A stretch of 64,000 bases of DNA from Spirosoma agri (lineage in GTDB: Bacteria; Bacteroidota; Bacteroidia; Cytophagales; Spirosomataceae), in NCBI RefSeq assembly GCF_010747415.1, contig NZ_JAAGNZ010000002.1, forward strand, positions 1,736,001-1,800,000, given 5' to 3'. Within the stretch, counting starts at the first letter, position 1. Each line of letters starts with the position of its first letter. The translations under genes and the position numbers were made by a program. Shown in pieces: positions 44,660-53,654 of the stretch. Under the pieces are notes generated by a model that was not told the origin of the DNA, made no database searches, and saw only the letters and a program-made list of their open reading frames with translations.

Positions 44660-45663
44660 TTGTTTACGGCTACTAGCTGGTTTTGAACAATCTTTACTTG
44701 CCCGGCAATGGTGGCCTGGTCGATCAAATCGGCAGAAATCGTCATGGTCCGGTCCGATAAATTAAGTTCTTCGATGGCCAGTTTATACAACTCATACAGG
44801 TTTGAGCCACTGCACAAAATCAATGACCAGTCTTTCTGATCGATCAGCGATTTCAGTTCGTCGCCAATCAACAGGCCGCTTAGGTACAGTGTATTTTGTT
44901 TTTTCGTTAGCAGATCGAACAATTGATTCGTTCGTACCTGAAATAAGTTGTTCAGGATCGAGGAAGCCGTTGATTCGTGAATGCCCAACTTAAAGCCGTC
45001 TAACTCATTATCGGAAAAGGTCGTCAATCCGGTGGGCTCAATCGAATCTTTCAAAATGCTGTAGTGCGACATGAGGTTGAATACTTCACCCGTCATAAAG
45101 GTCTGCAAGTCAACCACCTGCTGGTTTTGTATGTAGATGTGCTTGGAATGAGTGCCGGGAAAGATCAGAATGGCATCGTTAACGGTATGGTGGAGGGTAT
45201 CCAATAACGCCAGTAAGCCAATCAGTTGGGTTTCTTCGCCCCGCATTACGTCGTGGGTTGTCCGAACGCCGGAAATCAGGAAGATGTCGTGCGGAAAATC
45301 GGGTTGTGCTTCAAGGCGTTTGACACTGGCCTGACTCCCATCGACCGGGAAGGGTAGCGTGGCATACGGAACCTCATCCATACCAATCGACGATGAGGCC
45401 ATTCCCGAAATAACAACGGCAATGGTATCCAGATTTAGCGTCACGTTAGCCGCCAGTGCATCGATCTGACGTTTTAGCCGCTGCTGAAAGAAATGCGCTC
45501 TGGCAACGGTATTGGTTTCATCGGATGCTTTCCAGGCGGTAAACGTACTGGCGACGCCCTCCTGCGAAGTCACTTCGCCAATTACCCGAAGATCGGTTGT
45601 TCGTATTAGCCGAAGCCGGAAAGATGACGTTCCCCAGTCGCAACCTAATAGATAGTTTGTCAT
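44656..45663 (-). CDS. dgoK: 2-dehydro-3-deoxygalactonokinase
   Basis: ATP-dependent kinase of 335 residues that phosphorylates 2-keto-3-deoxygalactonate at O6 in the cytoplasm. The N-terminus LLGCDWGTSSFRLRLI is the family's phosphate-binding strand; EGVASTFTAW, VISGMASSSIGMDEVPYATL, IFPGTHSKHIYIQN and FMTGEVFNLM are the conserved blocks of DgoK. There is no signal peptide. It is 23 bp downstream of the PQQ dehydrogenase gene and overlaps dgoA by 4 bp, giving a compact dehydrogenase-kinase-aldolase-transporter operon. Confidence 0.94.
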   Translation of the reverse strand: MTNYLLGCDWGTSSFRLRLIRTTDLRVIGEVTSQEGVASTFTAWKASDETNTVARAHFFQQRLKRQIDALAANVTLNLDTIAVVISGMASSSIGMDEVPYATLPFPVDGSQASVKRLEAQPDFPHDIFLISGVRTTHDVMRGEETQLIGLLALLDTLHHTVNDAILIFPGTHSKHIYIQNQQVVDLQTFMTGEVFNLMSHYSILKDSIEPTGLTTFSDNELDGFKLGIHESTASSILNNLFQVRTNQLFDLLTKKQNTLYLSGLLIGDELKSLIDQKDWSLILCSGSNLYELYKLAIEELNLSDRTMTISADLIDQATIAGQVKIVQNQLVAVNK

Positions 45664-45686
45664 GAATTCGTTCTGTTAAATACTGG

Positions 45687-47945
45687 TTATGGCAACGCAA
45701 AGGCGACGTAAGAACCCCCCGGTTTCAATCCATATCGCGTGCCGCCCGCAGCAATGGCGATATACTGTTTTCCGTTGACCATGTACGTGATCGGCGTGGC
45801 GAAGCCGCCGGCTGGCAGTTTGTACTCCCACACGATTTTGCCCGTTTTCTTGTCGAATGCGCGGAGCTTTTCATCGTAGGTTGCCGCAATGAACACCAGT
45901 CCGCCCGCCGTGACGACGGGACCGCCGTGGTTCTCGGTGCCGGTGGGCGGAATCCCCTTTTTGCTCAATTCGGGATATTCACCCAGCGGCACCTGCCATA
46001 CATATTCTCCCGTATTCAGGTTGATGGCATTCAGCGTTCCCCAGGGCGGTTTGATGGCGGGGTAATTGTCCTGATCGCGAAATTGGGTGTTGCCATTATT
46101 CAGATAAGGAGGAATGTAGGGGAATGAAGCACCTTCGGGAATGGGTGTCGAGACAACGGAATTGTGCTGATCGGCAGGCGCGTTGGTTGGTTTCGCGTCC
46201 AGCTTAAGCAGGTAGTTGACCAATCCTTCCCGGTCTTCTTTCGACAAGTGAGCAAAGGAAGGCATCCGTCCCCGCCCGGTTACCAGGAGAGCCTCGATCT
46301 GTTCTTTGGGTATGCGTTTACCCACATCGGTGAGGTCTGGGTAAGCCTGGGCCGCTTGCGGGGTTTTACTGGTCTCATTGCTTTTACCGGCCAGCCCATG
46401 ACAGACGGCACAGTTAGCGGCAAACAAGGTGCCTCCTTTCGTGAGGGCTGCCCCGTTCGTTTGCGCGCGCAGGTCCCGCATTTTCAACCACCAGAGCATG
46501 GTATTGGCATTCTGGTAGAGTATACCGTCGGGGTCGGCGGCATTGCCACCCCACTCGGCACCCCCGCCAAAACCATACAACAAAGAGCCTTCTTCGCTTG
46601 GGGGCATATACTTACTGCCGTGCCGACTGTTCGTAAATCGGTCCAGTACGTACGCATGTGCTTCGGGCGTGCGGGTGGTAATGTCAGCTTCCGTCAGCTC
46701 CTGCCGGACAAACGGAGCCGGTTTTGTCGGAACGGGTTGCGTTGGCCAGGGTTGTTCGCCGGGCAGGGCGGGCGAGGTAGGGACGGGTACTTCGTTAACG
46801 GGAAAAAGCGGCTTTCCGGTGTCGCGGTCGAGCAAAAACACATACCCGTCTTTCGTCGCCTGCGCAACCGCATCGACCAGCCGGGGCCGACCGTCGGGGC
46901 CATTGTGCTTAACGGTGACGAGGTTAGGCGGGCAGGGCAGGTCGCGATCCCACAAGTCGTGATGTACGGTCTGAAAATGCCAGATGCGTTTACCCGTTTC
47001 GGCATTGATGGCAAGAACGCAGTTGGCGAAAAGGTTCTGGCCTTTTCGTGCGCCACCGTAGAAATCAACCGATGGCGACCCGGTCCCGGCATAGACAACG
47101 CCCCGTTTCTCGTCGATGACCATACCCGCCCAGCAGTTGGCCCCGCCCAGTTTTTTGTAGGAGTCGGGCGACCAGGTTTCGTACCCATATTCACCCGGCA
47201 GGGGGATCGTTCGGAACACCCAGGCCAATTTACCCGTACGCACGTTGAACGCCCGGATATAGCCCGGAGGAGCATCGCCCCCTTCCGAAACGGCAGAGCC
47301 CGTAATCAGCAAATCTTTGTAAATGACACCGGGGGTCGTGACGCGTATCGAGAAGTTTGCAACGTCGTAGCCGAGCGTTTCCTTATCACCAAGTCCTTCG
47401 TGCAGATCGACCGCACCGTGCTGGCCGAAGCTGTCGATCAGTTGCCCCGTCGTGGCATCAACCGCGTAGAGAAAAGCTCCTACCGAATAAAGAATTCGTT
47501 TGTCCCGAGCGTCGGCCCGGTCGCTGTCGGCCCAGTAAACAACCCCGCGAACCGGGTGGAAGCGCGGTTTTTTTGCTGGGTCAGTAAAGGGGTTGAACTG
47601 CCAGCGTTGCTTACCGGTTGCCGCATCGACCGCAAACAGTTTCATGCGCGGAGAGGTGCCATACAGAACCCCGTCTACAACAATCGGCTGGCACTGAATG
47701 TCCATACCCCGCTGGCCCGGATCGGTGTTGTCGCCGGTTTCGTACGTCCAGGCAAGGGTTAGATTCTTTACGTTCTGCCGGTTAATCTGGGTCAGTGGAG
47801 AATAACGATTACCCGCGTTATTGCCACCATACGTGGGCCAGTCATTACCCGGTAGATGCGGATTCACGGCGTTCGTTACCCAGTTTGCCGACAGCAAACC
47901 TGCCAGCGCCAGGATGCCAACGGAGAATTTTAGCAAGCCATTCAT
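45687..47945 (-). CDS. PQQ-dependent dehydrogenase with internal cytochrome c domain
   Basis: Exported quinohaemoprotein of 752 residues. A signal sequence (residues 1-24) leads to an eight-bladed PQQ propeller beginning NDWPTYGGNNAGNRYSPL. Propeller repeats continue to about residue 500. A cytochrome c domain with haem motif CAVCH (about 511-515) is inserted there, and the last propeller blades (GTLNAINLNTGEYVWQVPLG, GGLVFIAATYDEKLRAF) follow it. It should oxidise an aldose or alcohol in the periplasm and pass electrons through haem to the respiratory chain. With galactonate pathway genes around it, an aldose such as galactose or glucose is a likely substrate. No PQQ synthesis genes are in the window, so the cofactor comes from elsewhere in the genome or from outside. 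Confidence 0.9.
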   Translation of the reverse strand: MNGLLKFSVGILALAGLLSANWVTNAVNPHLPGNDWPTYGGNNAGNRYSPLTQINRQNVKNLTLAWTYETGDNTDPGQRGMDIQCQPIVVDGVLYGTSPRMKLFAVDAATGKQRWQFNPFTDPAKKPRFHPVRGVVYWADSDRADARDKRILYSVGAFLYAVDATTGQLIDSFGQHGAVDLHEGLGDKETLGYDVANFSIRVTTPGVIYKDLLITGSAVSEGGDAPPGYIRAFNVRTGKLAWVFRTIPLPGEYGYETWSPDSYKKLGGANCWAGMVIDEKRGVVYAGTGSPSVDFYGGARKGQNLFANCVLAINAETGKRIWHFQTVHHDLWDRDLPCPPNLVTVKHNGPDGRPRLVDAVAQATKDGYVFLLDRDTGKPLFPVNEVPVPTSPALPGEQPWPTQPVPTKPAPFVRQELTEADITTRTPEAHAYVLDRFTNSRHGSKYMPPSEEGSLLYGFGGGAEWGGNAADPDGILYQNANTMLWWLKMRDLRAQTNGAALTKGGTLFAANCAVCHGLAGKSNETSKTPQAAQAYPDLTDVGKRIPKEQIEALLVTGRGRMPSFAHLSKEDREGLVNYLLKLDAKPTNAPADQHNSVVSTPIPEGASFPYIPPYLNNGNTQFRDQDNYPAIKPPWGTLNAINLNTGEYVWQVPLGEYPELSKKGIPPTGTENHGGPVVTAGGLVFIAATYDEKLRAFDKKTGKIVWEYKLPAGGFATPITYMVNGKQYIAIAAGGTRYGLKPGGSYVAFALP

Positions 47946-47989
47946 GGATAAGTCGAGTCAGTGATCGGTCGAGGAGATCGATACGTTTG

Positions 47990-48979
47990 TTACTTCGTTT
48001 TTTCGTAGAATTCGTACTTGATCGTCCACTTTATTTCCTGACCGGGAGCGGCCATTAAGTGGATATACGGCTCTGGGCAAGAGGTTGTCGCACAGGCCCA
48101 GTACACTAGTTTTTGCAAGGGCTGATCGCCGGTGATGTGCACGCCCGCGCCCGTTTTCTGATTCTCGATACGAATGTCGTAGTCCGTGGCGGTGGGTCCG
48201 AATCCGTTCAGACCAGCGCTGAACACCTGCTCTTTTTTGGCCAGTTCACGCGCATACACGAGATGGTTGCCTTGCGGCAGAATGACACTGCCGAATCCTT
48301 TCCCCTCCGCTGTTACCTCGAATGGGAACCGAGTTACTACAGTCGGACCTGTGGGCTGTTTGTCGATGATGAAGAAATTGTGGTCGTACGTGCTCGTCTC
48401 GATGGGTAATTGGCCGGTATTTGTCAGGCGGTGTTCCAACACCAGTTCGGGTTTACCTTTAGTCAGCCGGACGGTTTTCGTGTAACGATACCCATAGCCC
48501 GTTGGGTCGGTAAGTTCATGCGTAAAGTCAACCGCAACGGTGGCTTTACGATCCTTGTGCTGTTTTACGTTCCAGGTCCCCTGATTCACTATGTCGTAGT
48601 ATTTCGCGAAGGCATAGGCTTTGTCGTCGGGTTTACGGAGTGTACCGACGCCTATTTTTACGAACGTATCGCCGGGTTTCGCATCGGTGTAACCCAGTGG
48701 TGTAAACTCTTCTACGGGGCCGCTGATCGCATCGTGTAACTTGGGGTCGTAGTTGTCAAACCACGGTTCAATGAAGCTGTGGCCTTTGTAGGTCAGGTTT
48801 TTGAACGCTCCCGACCAGTCGAAGCGGGTTCCCTGGTAGTAACCTTGGCTGGCGTCGGGCAGATACAGTGTTGTTTGAATAAGTCCATTGGAAAGCGCGG
48901 CCTCCGGCCACTCGGCTACTGGAAGTCTGGTGCTGGACAAGCCGACAACTACGAAGGTCGCGAGAAGTGCCTTTTTCAA
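47990..48979 (-). CDS. Mutarotase-like (galactose mutarotase superfamily) protein, exported
   Basis: About 329 residues, with a hydrophobic signal (KKALLATFVVVGLSSTRLPV) and a beta-supersandwich like those of aldose epimerases and related carbohydrate-binding proteins (ATVAVDFTHELTDPTGYGYR, GKPELVLEHRLTNTGQLPIE, TSTYDHNFFIID). The start is uncertain. The longest ATG reading begins at 49060 inside a palindromic repeat, and its first 27 residues are repeat translation; the TTG at 48979 gives a proper signal peptide and is preferred. It precedes the PQQ dehydrogenase by 44 bp. An epimerase here could supply the beta anomer for the dehydrogenase (inference). Confidence 0.75.
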   Translation of the reverse strand: MKKALLATFVVVGLSSTRLPVAEWPEAALSNGLIQTTLYLPDASQGYYQGTRFDWSGAFKNLTYKGHSFIEPWFDNYDPKLHDAISGPVEEFTPLGYTDAKPGDTFVKIGVGTLRKPDDKAYAFAKYYDIVNQGTWNVKQHKDRKATVAVDFTHELTDPTGYGYRYTKTVRLTKGKPELVLEHRLTNTGQLPIETSTYDHNFFIIDKQPTGPTVVTRFPFEVTAEGKGFGSVILPQGNHLVYARELAKKEQVFSAGLNGFGPTATDYDIRIENQKTGAGVHITGDQPLQKLVYWACATTSCPEPYIHLMAAPGQEIKWTIKYEFYEKTK

Positions 48980-49001
48980 CGTCGTATGGGTTTTGGTATC
49001 A

Positions 49002-49057
49002 CGGGCTTCAGCCCGTCTTAAACAGCCGGTTGGTGCGTTAAGACGGACTAAAGCCCG
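49002..49057. repeat. Palindromic intergenic repeat, TTCAGCCCG family, copy 2
   Basis: The left arm CGGGCTTCAGCCCGTCTTAA pairs with the right arm TTAAGACGGACTAAAGCCCG with two mismatches. It shares CTTCAGCCCGT with the copy at 21483-21542. It fills the gap between susD1 and the mutarotase-like gene and creates a false N-terminal extension of the latter. Confidence 0.85.
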
Positions 49058-49066
49058 CAATGCCGG

Positions 49067-50542
49067 TTAGTTCAGGTTCGGATTAATCGACGTATCGGTG
49101 TACGGAAGTGGAAACCAGTAATTTGCTTTCGTGATCGCCTTGATCGGTTGAAGATCATCCGCACTTTTGGCGGCATTGGCTTCTTCGACTTTTTCGAGCC
49201 GGACCAGGTCGAACCAGCGGGTCCGTTCGCAGGCAAATTCCCAGGCCCGTTCCTGCACGACAGCATCAGCAAATTGGGCTGCCGTCAGGCCATCACCCGG
49301 TGCCAGTATTTTGGTGCCGGTCGGTAAGCCGCGCGAACGAACCTGATTCAGCGCATCATACGCTGCCTGATCGGGACCACCCGTACCACGGGCTTTCGCT
49401 TCGGCATAAATGGTCAACACGTGCGGGTAACGCATCATGACCGTGGGCAGTGAAATACTGGACGTTACGATGTTTCCTTTGATGTACCATTTTTTGTAGT
49501 AGGGATGTTTTGTCAGGCTTTGTTCCCAGGGAATTGTAGTCGCGCCCAAACCGAACTGCGTGCGGAAGGTCGCGTCCTTACGGGGTCCTGCGGGGAAGTT
49601 TTTAAAGAAGTTAAGCTCGGCGAACATATCATCCCAGCCCCCTTCTTCGCCTGGCATCGTGGTGTTGCCGTAGGTCGCATTGGCCGTACCGCTACCGCCC
49701 GTAAAGCCGTTGATCTGAAACACCGATTCCGGAATACTAGCCACTGCCGGGTCGTTGTCGAAAACAGCCGCAAACGATGACATCAGCGAGAAGCCATACG
49801 TCGAGCGATTGTCAATCACTTCTTTGGCCTTCGCAGCCGCCAGATCGTAGTTGGCGGTTTGCTTAAGCGGCCAGCCGGCCATTGTCAGGTACACATCGGC
49901 CAAAAACGCCTTTGCTGAACCCGCGTTAGGCCGACCTGGATCGCGTCGGGTATTGGGGAGCATGGTTTCGGCTTTCTTCAAATCCTCGACAATCAGTGCG
50001 TATACCTCCGCTGGTGTCGACTTCTTGATGGTGAGCAGATCCGCCGAATATTCGCCCGCCGTGACCAGTGGAATGCTGCCGTAGAACCGGGTCAGCCAAT
50101 AATAAGAAAAGCCACGAATGAAGTACGCTTCGCCCGCAATAATATCGATGGTCGCTTTCGTTCCAACCGTTTTTGCGTAGTTATTGATCACGTTGTTGGC
50201 ACCCTGAATGGCTTTGTAGCAACCATTATAAACGGCTCCCGACCGTTGGTTTGTGGTCGATACGTTGAACTGGTCAAATTCACGCCAGTCCGCTTTGTTA
50301 CTGGCCGGGTGCGTTGTTACGTCGTCGGCACCCAGCACGGCAGCGTTGGCCGAAGGGTGCAGGAACCCGTAGGTCCACTGGGTGCCCAGGCCCCGGTAAG
50401 CGCCCGTTAGTGCCGACTCCAGGCCGTCCTGCGTTGAGAGCACGTTACCACCGTACAACAGGCCGGTTGTATCTTCTTCGAGGTAGCCTTTGCAGCCTGC
50501 CATGAGCAGAGCCGCCAGTCCAAATAGTGCTAGTTTTTTCAT
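49067..50542 (-). CDS. RagB/SusD-family outer membrane lipoprotein (SusD1)
   Basis: Surface glycan- or nutrient-binding lipoprotein of 491 residues that forms the lid of a SusC channel. The lipobox is LLMAGC (Cys17). The helical TPR-like scaffold includes GANNVINNYAKT and AGEAYFIRGFSYYWLTRFYG, and the family end signature is FACERTRWFDLVRLEKVEEA with YWFPLPYTDTSINPNLN. Its start is 16 bp after the stop of susC1, so the two are co-transcribed and work as one complex. It is of the RagB type, different from SusD2 at 56529. Confidence 0.95.
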   Translation of the reverse strand: MKKLALFGLAALLMAGCKGYLEEDTTGLLYGGNVLSTQDGLESALTGAYRGLGTQWTYGFLHPSANAAVLGADDVTTHPASNKADWREFDQFNVSTTNQRSGAVYNGCYKAIQGANNVINNYAKTVGTKATIDIIAGEAYFIRGFSYYWLTRFYGSIPLVTAGEYSADLLTIKKSTPAEVYALIVEDLKKAETMLPNTRRDPGRPNAGSAKAFLADVYLTMAGWPLKQTANYDLAAAKAKEVIDNRSTYGFSLMSSFAAVFDNDPAVASIPESVFQINGFTGGSGTANATYGNTTMPGEEGGWDDMFAELNFFKNFPAGPRKDATFRTQFGLGATTIPWEQSLTKHPYYKKWYIKGNIVTSSISLPTVMMRYPHVLTIYAEAKARGTGGPDQAAYDALNQVRSRGLPTGTKILAPGDGLTAAQFADAVVQERAWEFACERTRWFDLVRLEKVEEANAAKSADDLQPIKAITKANYWFPLPYTDTSINPNLN

Positions 50543-50558
50543 GATTTATCGAAGGGGT

Positions 50559-53549
50559 TTAGAAGCCCAGGTTGATACCGAGCGTATACTGTTTGGCGTT
50601 TGGATAGGAACCATAATCAATGCCGATGGCGGTGTCGGTGCCCGAACCTACTCGGGCCGATTCTGGATCGGGACCTTTGTAGTTCGTGATCGTCAACAGG
50701 TTTGTCGCGCTCGCAAATACCCGGATAGTGGCTTTGCTGTTGATGAAACTCGTTGGCACGTTGTACGACAGACTAACGTTTTTCAGCCGAACGAAGCTGC
50801 CATCTTCGATGAACCGACTCGACTGCGTAAAGGGCTGGTAGGTTTTCGTAAAGGCCGGTACGTCAGACGTTTCATTCCCTGACCGATAGTAATCACGGAT
50901 TTCAGACAGAATGAACTGCCGGGCGTCACCCGCCCCCGACATCGCGGCTGCCCGCGTGTAGTTGAGCTTGTCGACACCGAAAACAGCGTTGAAGAAGACG
51001 TTCAGTGTCAGCCCTTTGTACGAGAAGGTGTTATTCCAGCCGCCCGTCGCTTTCGGAAACGCCCGGCCAATAATCTGGAAGTCATCCGTTGTGATGGTAT
51101 TGTCGCCGTTGAGGTCCTGGTAATGCGGATCACCCGGTACGCGACCCTGCTTGGCGGCCGCATCGGCTTCGTTCGGTTTCCAGGTGCCCAGGTACTTTAG
51201 CCCCCAGTACGACCCCAGTGGCTCACCCGGTATCAGCATAAACTCGTTCGTTGTGGACATACCGCCACCGACGCCCGTACCTGTGCCAAGCCTTGGATAA
51301 CCGCCCAGATCGAGTACTTTATTTTGTAACGTCGACACGTTCAGATTCGTCTCCCAGCGGAAGCTGCCGGCGATCAGGGGGGTACCACCGATCGAGAATT
51401 CAAATCCTTTATTTTCGACCTCCCCCACGTTCCGGGCCTGTGTACCCCCACCGGCATAGCTTGGGATCGCCACGTTCAGCAGCAGGTCCGATGTGTTTTT
51501 CTTAAAATAATCCGCTTCGATGTGTAACCGACCATTCAGAAACTCCATTTCAAGGCCCACATCCGTCTGCCTGGTCGTTTCCCATTTGAGGTTTGGATTG
51601 CCTGGGTTACCCAGCAGTACCCCCGCTGTAGCGGCTGAGTTATTGTAAGCGACCTGGGCGGTGCTATACGTCGATATGGTCGAATAGGCACCTAGCGCCT
51701 GGCTACCCGTCATACCCCAGCTTCCCCGGAGTTTGAGGTTGCTGAATACATTAAGTTTTTTGATAAATTCCTCTTCCGATAACCGCCAGCCCAGCGCCAC
51801 CGACGGAAAAACGCTGTATTTGTTGCCTGTGGCAAACTTCGACGACCCATCCCGACGAACAGCCGCCGTAACCAGGTATTTATCCTTAAACCCGTAGTTT
51901 ACACGGCCCAGCAACGAAAAAATCGTCCACTTCTGGTAACCCGATGCCACGGTGGCGGCTGTGTTAAGGCCAAGATTATCGTAGCCTAATTGGGGAAACC
52001 GCAAACCCGACGCACTGGCGGTAAAGTTCCGATCCGTAAACTGCTGGGTTTCCAGAACGGCAACTGCGTTGATCGAGTGGTTGCCGACCTTGAGGTCGTA
52101 GTTCAGATTATTCGTGTTTTGCAGCGTTAATTGCTCCGATGAATACCGGCTTGCCGATGGCACGTTGTTCGAGAGCCGCTTGCCCGTCAAACTCAGGTTT
52201 TGCGCATTCAGATAATTGACGGCATACTGCAAATCGATCGACAGCCCTTTGATGGGTAGTTTATAATTCAAACCCGCGTTGACATTAAGACTGCTCCGGT
52301 TTTGATCGACCGACTGATCGTACAGATAATCCAGCGGATTGCGATAAACGGAACCAATGGGGTCCGTAAACGTTGGTTGCCCGTCGGTTCCGTAGGCCGG
52401 CGTGGTCGGTGCCCAGGCCAGTGCCTGCACAATAGCTCCTCCGTCGAGCGTGTTATGGTTCTTGGTTTGCGTTCCCCACAAGTTCAGGCGAAATGACAGC
52501 TTGTCGTTCACCTGCGTGTTCAGATTCGTGCGCAGGATGTACCGCTTGAACCCGCTGTTGTTGACGATGCCATTCTGGTCTAAATAATTACCTGACACCA
52601 TGAAGGTCGTTTTTTCGCTACCGCCCGACAGGGTGAGCTGGTGTTGCTGACCAGATCCGTTCCGGAAGACCAGGCTCTGCCAGTCGGTGCCGCCATTTTG
52701 CTTGAACTGAGCGATCTGATCGGTAGTAAACGGTGGGGTAGTCCCAACAGCGGTCGATCGGGCATTGACAATTTCGGCAAACTCGCCAGCTGGCAGTACG
52801 TCGTATTTTTTGATCACCTCCGACGTGCTGAACTGGCCTTCGTAGTTGACTTTTAGGCCTTTCGCTCCTTTCTTGGTGGTGATGATCACAACGCCGTTTG
52901 CTCCCCGGCTACCATAAATGGAGGTCGAAGCGGCATCCTTCAGTACCTGAATGGTTTCGATGTCACTCGGGTTTACGTAGTTAAAGTTCGCCCCTAAAAA
53001 ACCATCGATGACATATAAGGGATCGTTGTTTCCCAGTACGGAGTTGGCACCTCTGATCCGGACCTTGGCATCGCCACCGGGTGCGCCATTGGTCTGGCTT
53101 ACCTGCACACCCGCAGCCCGCCCTTGCAGTACCTGATCCAGTCGGGTAACGGGTTGCTGGGCAAATTCCTTGGTCGAAATGGCGGTCAGGGCACCGGTTA
53201 CGTCCGATTTGCGCTGCGTACCGTACCCAACGACCACCACTTCATTCAGCGTTTTCTGATCTTCGGCCAGCTGAATATTGATCACCGCGCGGCCATTCAC
53301 CGGGACCGTTTGACCAACGTAGCCGATCGTCGAGAACACCAGCGACGATGTACCGGCGGCATTCAGCGCGAAGTTGCCTGATGCATCGGTGGAGGTGCCT
53401 ATGGTCGTGCCGCTCACCTGCACGTTCACACCGGGGAGCCCCTGATTGTCTGGACCGGTAACTTTACCGGTCACTCTGGCAGTCTGCGCAAAGACATAGC
53501 TTTGCCCCAGAAGCAGCAGTAAAACGAAGAGTTTTACAATTTTTCTCAT
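50559..53549 (-). CDS. SusC/RagA-family TonB-linked outer membrane protein (SusC1)
   Basis: TonB-dependent outer membrane importer of 996 residues. The signal peptide ends at YVFAQ. A CarboxypepD_reg-like domain (KVTGPDNQGLPGVNVQVSGT) leads to the SusC signature EVVVVGYGTQRKSDVTGALT, the plug (QGRAAGVQVSQTNGAPGG, IETIQVLKDAASTSIYGSRG) and a 22-strand barrel ending in LGINLGF with terminal Phe. The ATG at 53549 is used, since the 30 extra residues of the longest reading come partly from an inverted repeat. It pairs with susD1 downstream. It should take up an oligosaccharide or sugar acid conjugate; ligand unknown. Confidence 0.96.
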   Translation of the reverse strand: MRKIVKLFVLLLLLGQSYVFAQTARVTGKVTGPDNQGLPGVNVQVSGTTIGTSTDASGNFALNAAGTSSLVFSTIGYVGQTVPVNGRAVINIQLAEDQKTLNEVVVVGYGTQRKSDVTGALTAISTKEFAQQPVTRLDQVLQGRAAGVQVSQTNGAPGGDAKVRIRGANSVLGNNDPLYVIDGFLGANFNYVNPSDIETIQVLKDAASTSIYGSRGANGVVIITTKKGAKGLKVNYEGQFSTSEVIKKYDVLPAGEFAEIVNARSTAVGTTPPFTTDQIAQFKQNGGTDWQSLVFRNGSGQQHQLTLSGGSEKTTFMVSGNYLDQNGIVNNSGFKRYILRTNLNTQVNDKLSFRLNLWGTQTKNHNTLDGGAIVQALAWAPTTPAYGTDGQPTFTDPIGSVYRNPLDYLYDQSVDQNRSSLNVNAGLNYKLPIKGLSIDLQYAVNYLNAQNLSLTGKRLSNNVPSASRYSSEQLTLQNTNNLNYDLKVGNHSINAVAVLETQQFTDRNFTASASGLRFPQLGYDNLGLNTAATVASGYQKWTIFSLLGRVNYGFKDKYLVTAAVRRDGSSKFATGNKYSVFPSVALGWRLSEEEFIKKLNVFSNLKLRGSWGMTGSQALGAYSTISTYSTAQVAYNNSAATAGVLLGNPGNPNLKWETTRQTDVGLEMEFLNGRLHIEADYFKKNTSDLLLNVAIPSYAGGGTQARNVGEVENKGFEFSIGGTPLIAGSFRWETNLNVSTLQNKVLDLGGYPRLGTGTGVGGGMSTTNEFMLIPGEPLGSYWGLKYLGTWKPNEADAAAKQGRVPGDPHYQDLNGDNTITTDDFQIIGRAFPKATGGWNNTFSYKGLTLNVFFNAVFGVDKLNYTRAAAMSGAGDARQFILSEIRDYYRSGNETSDVPAFTKTYQPFTQSSRFIEDGSFVRLKNVSLSYNVPTSFINSKATIRVFASATNLLTITNYKGPDPESARVGSGTDTAIGIDYGSYPNAKQYTLGINLGF

Positions 53550-53588
53550 GTGTACGGGATTATTAAAGAATAAAGGAATACGATTGAT

Positions 53589-53648
53589 GTAACGCGGGTG
53601 GGAACCCGCGATTAGTTGAGATAAATCGCGGGTTCCCACCCGCGTTAC
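53589..53648. repeat. 60-bp perfect inverted repeat (25-bp arms)
   Basis: Arms start GTAACGCGGGTGGGAACCCG and its exact complement, with a 10-base loop. Each arm itself contains a small palindrome (CGGGTGGGAACCCG). It begins 6 bp beyond the dgoD stop, between dgoD and susC1. The end GTAACGCGG is shared with the hairpin at 63913. Confidence 0.9.
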
Positions 53649-53654
53649 AGCGAA

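Noticed and set aside
46164-47762. Long (532-residue) plus-strand reading frame opposite the PQQ dehydrogenase
   Set aside because: It lies wholly opposite a gene with clear propeller and haem motifs, and its translation has no recognisable domain. Such mirror frames are common here because of codon usage.
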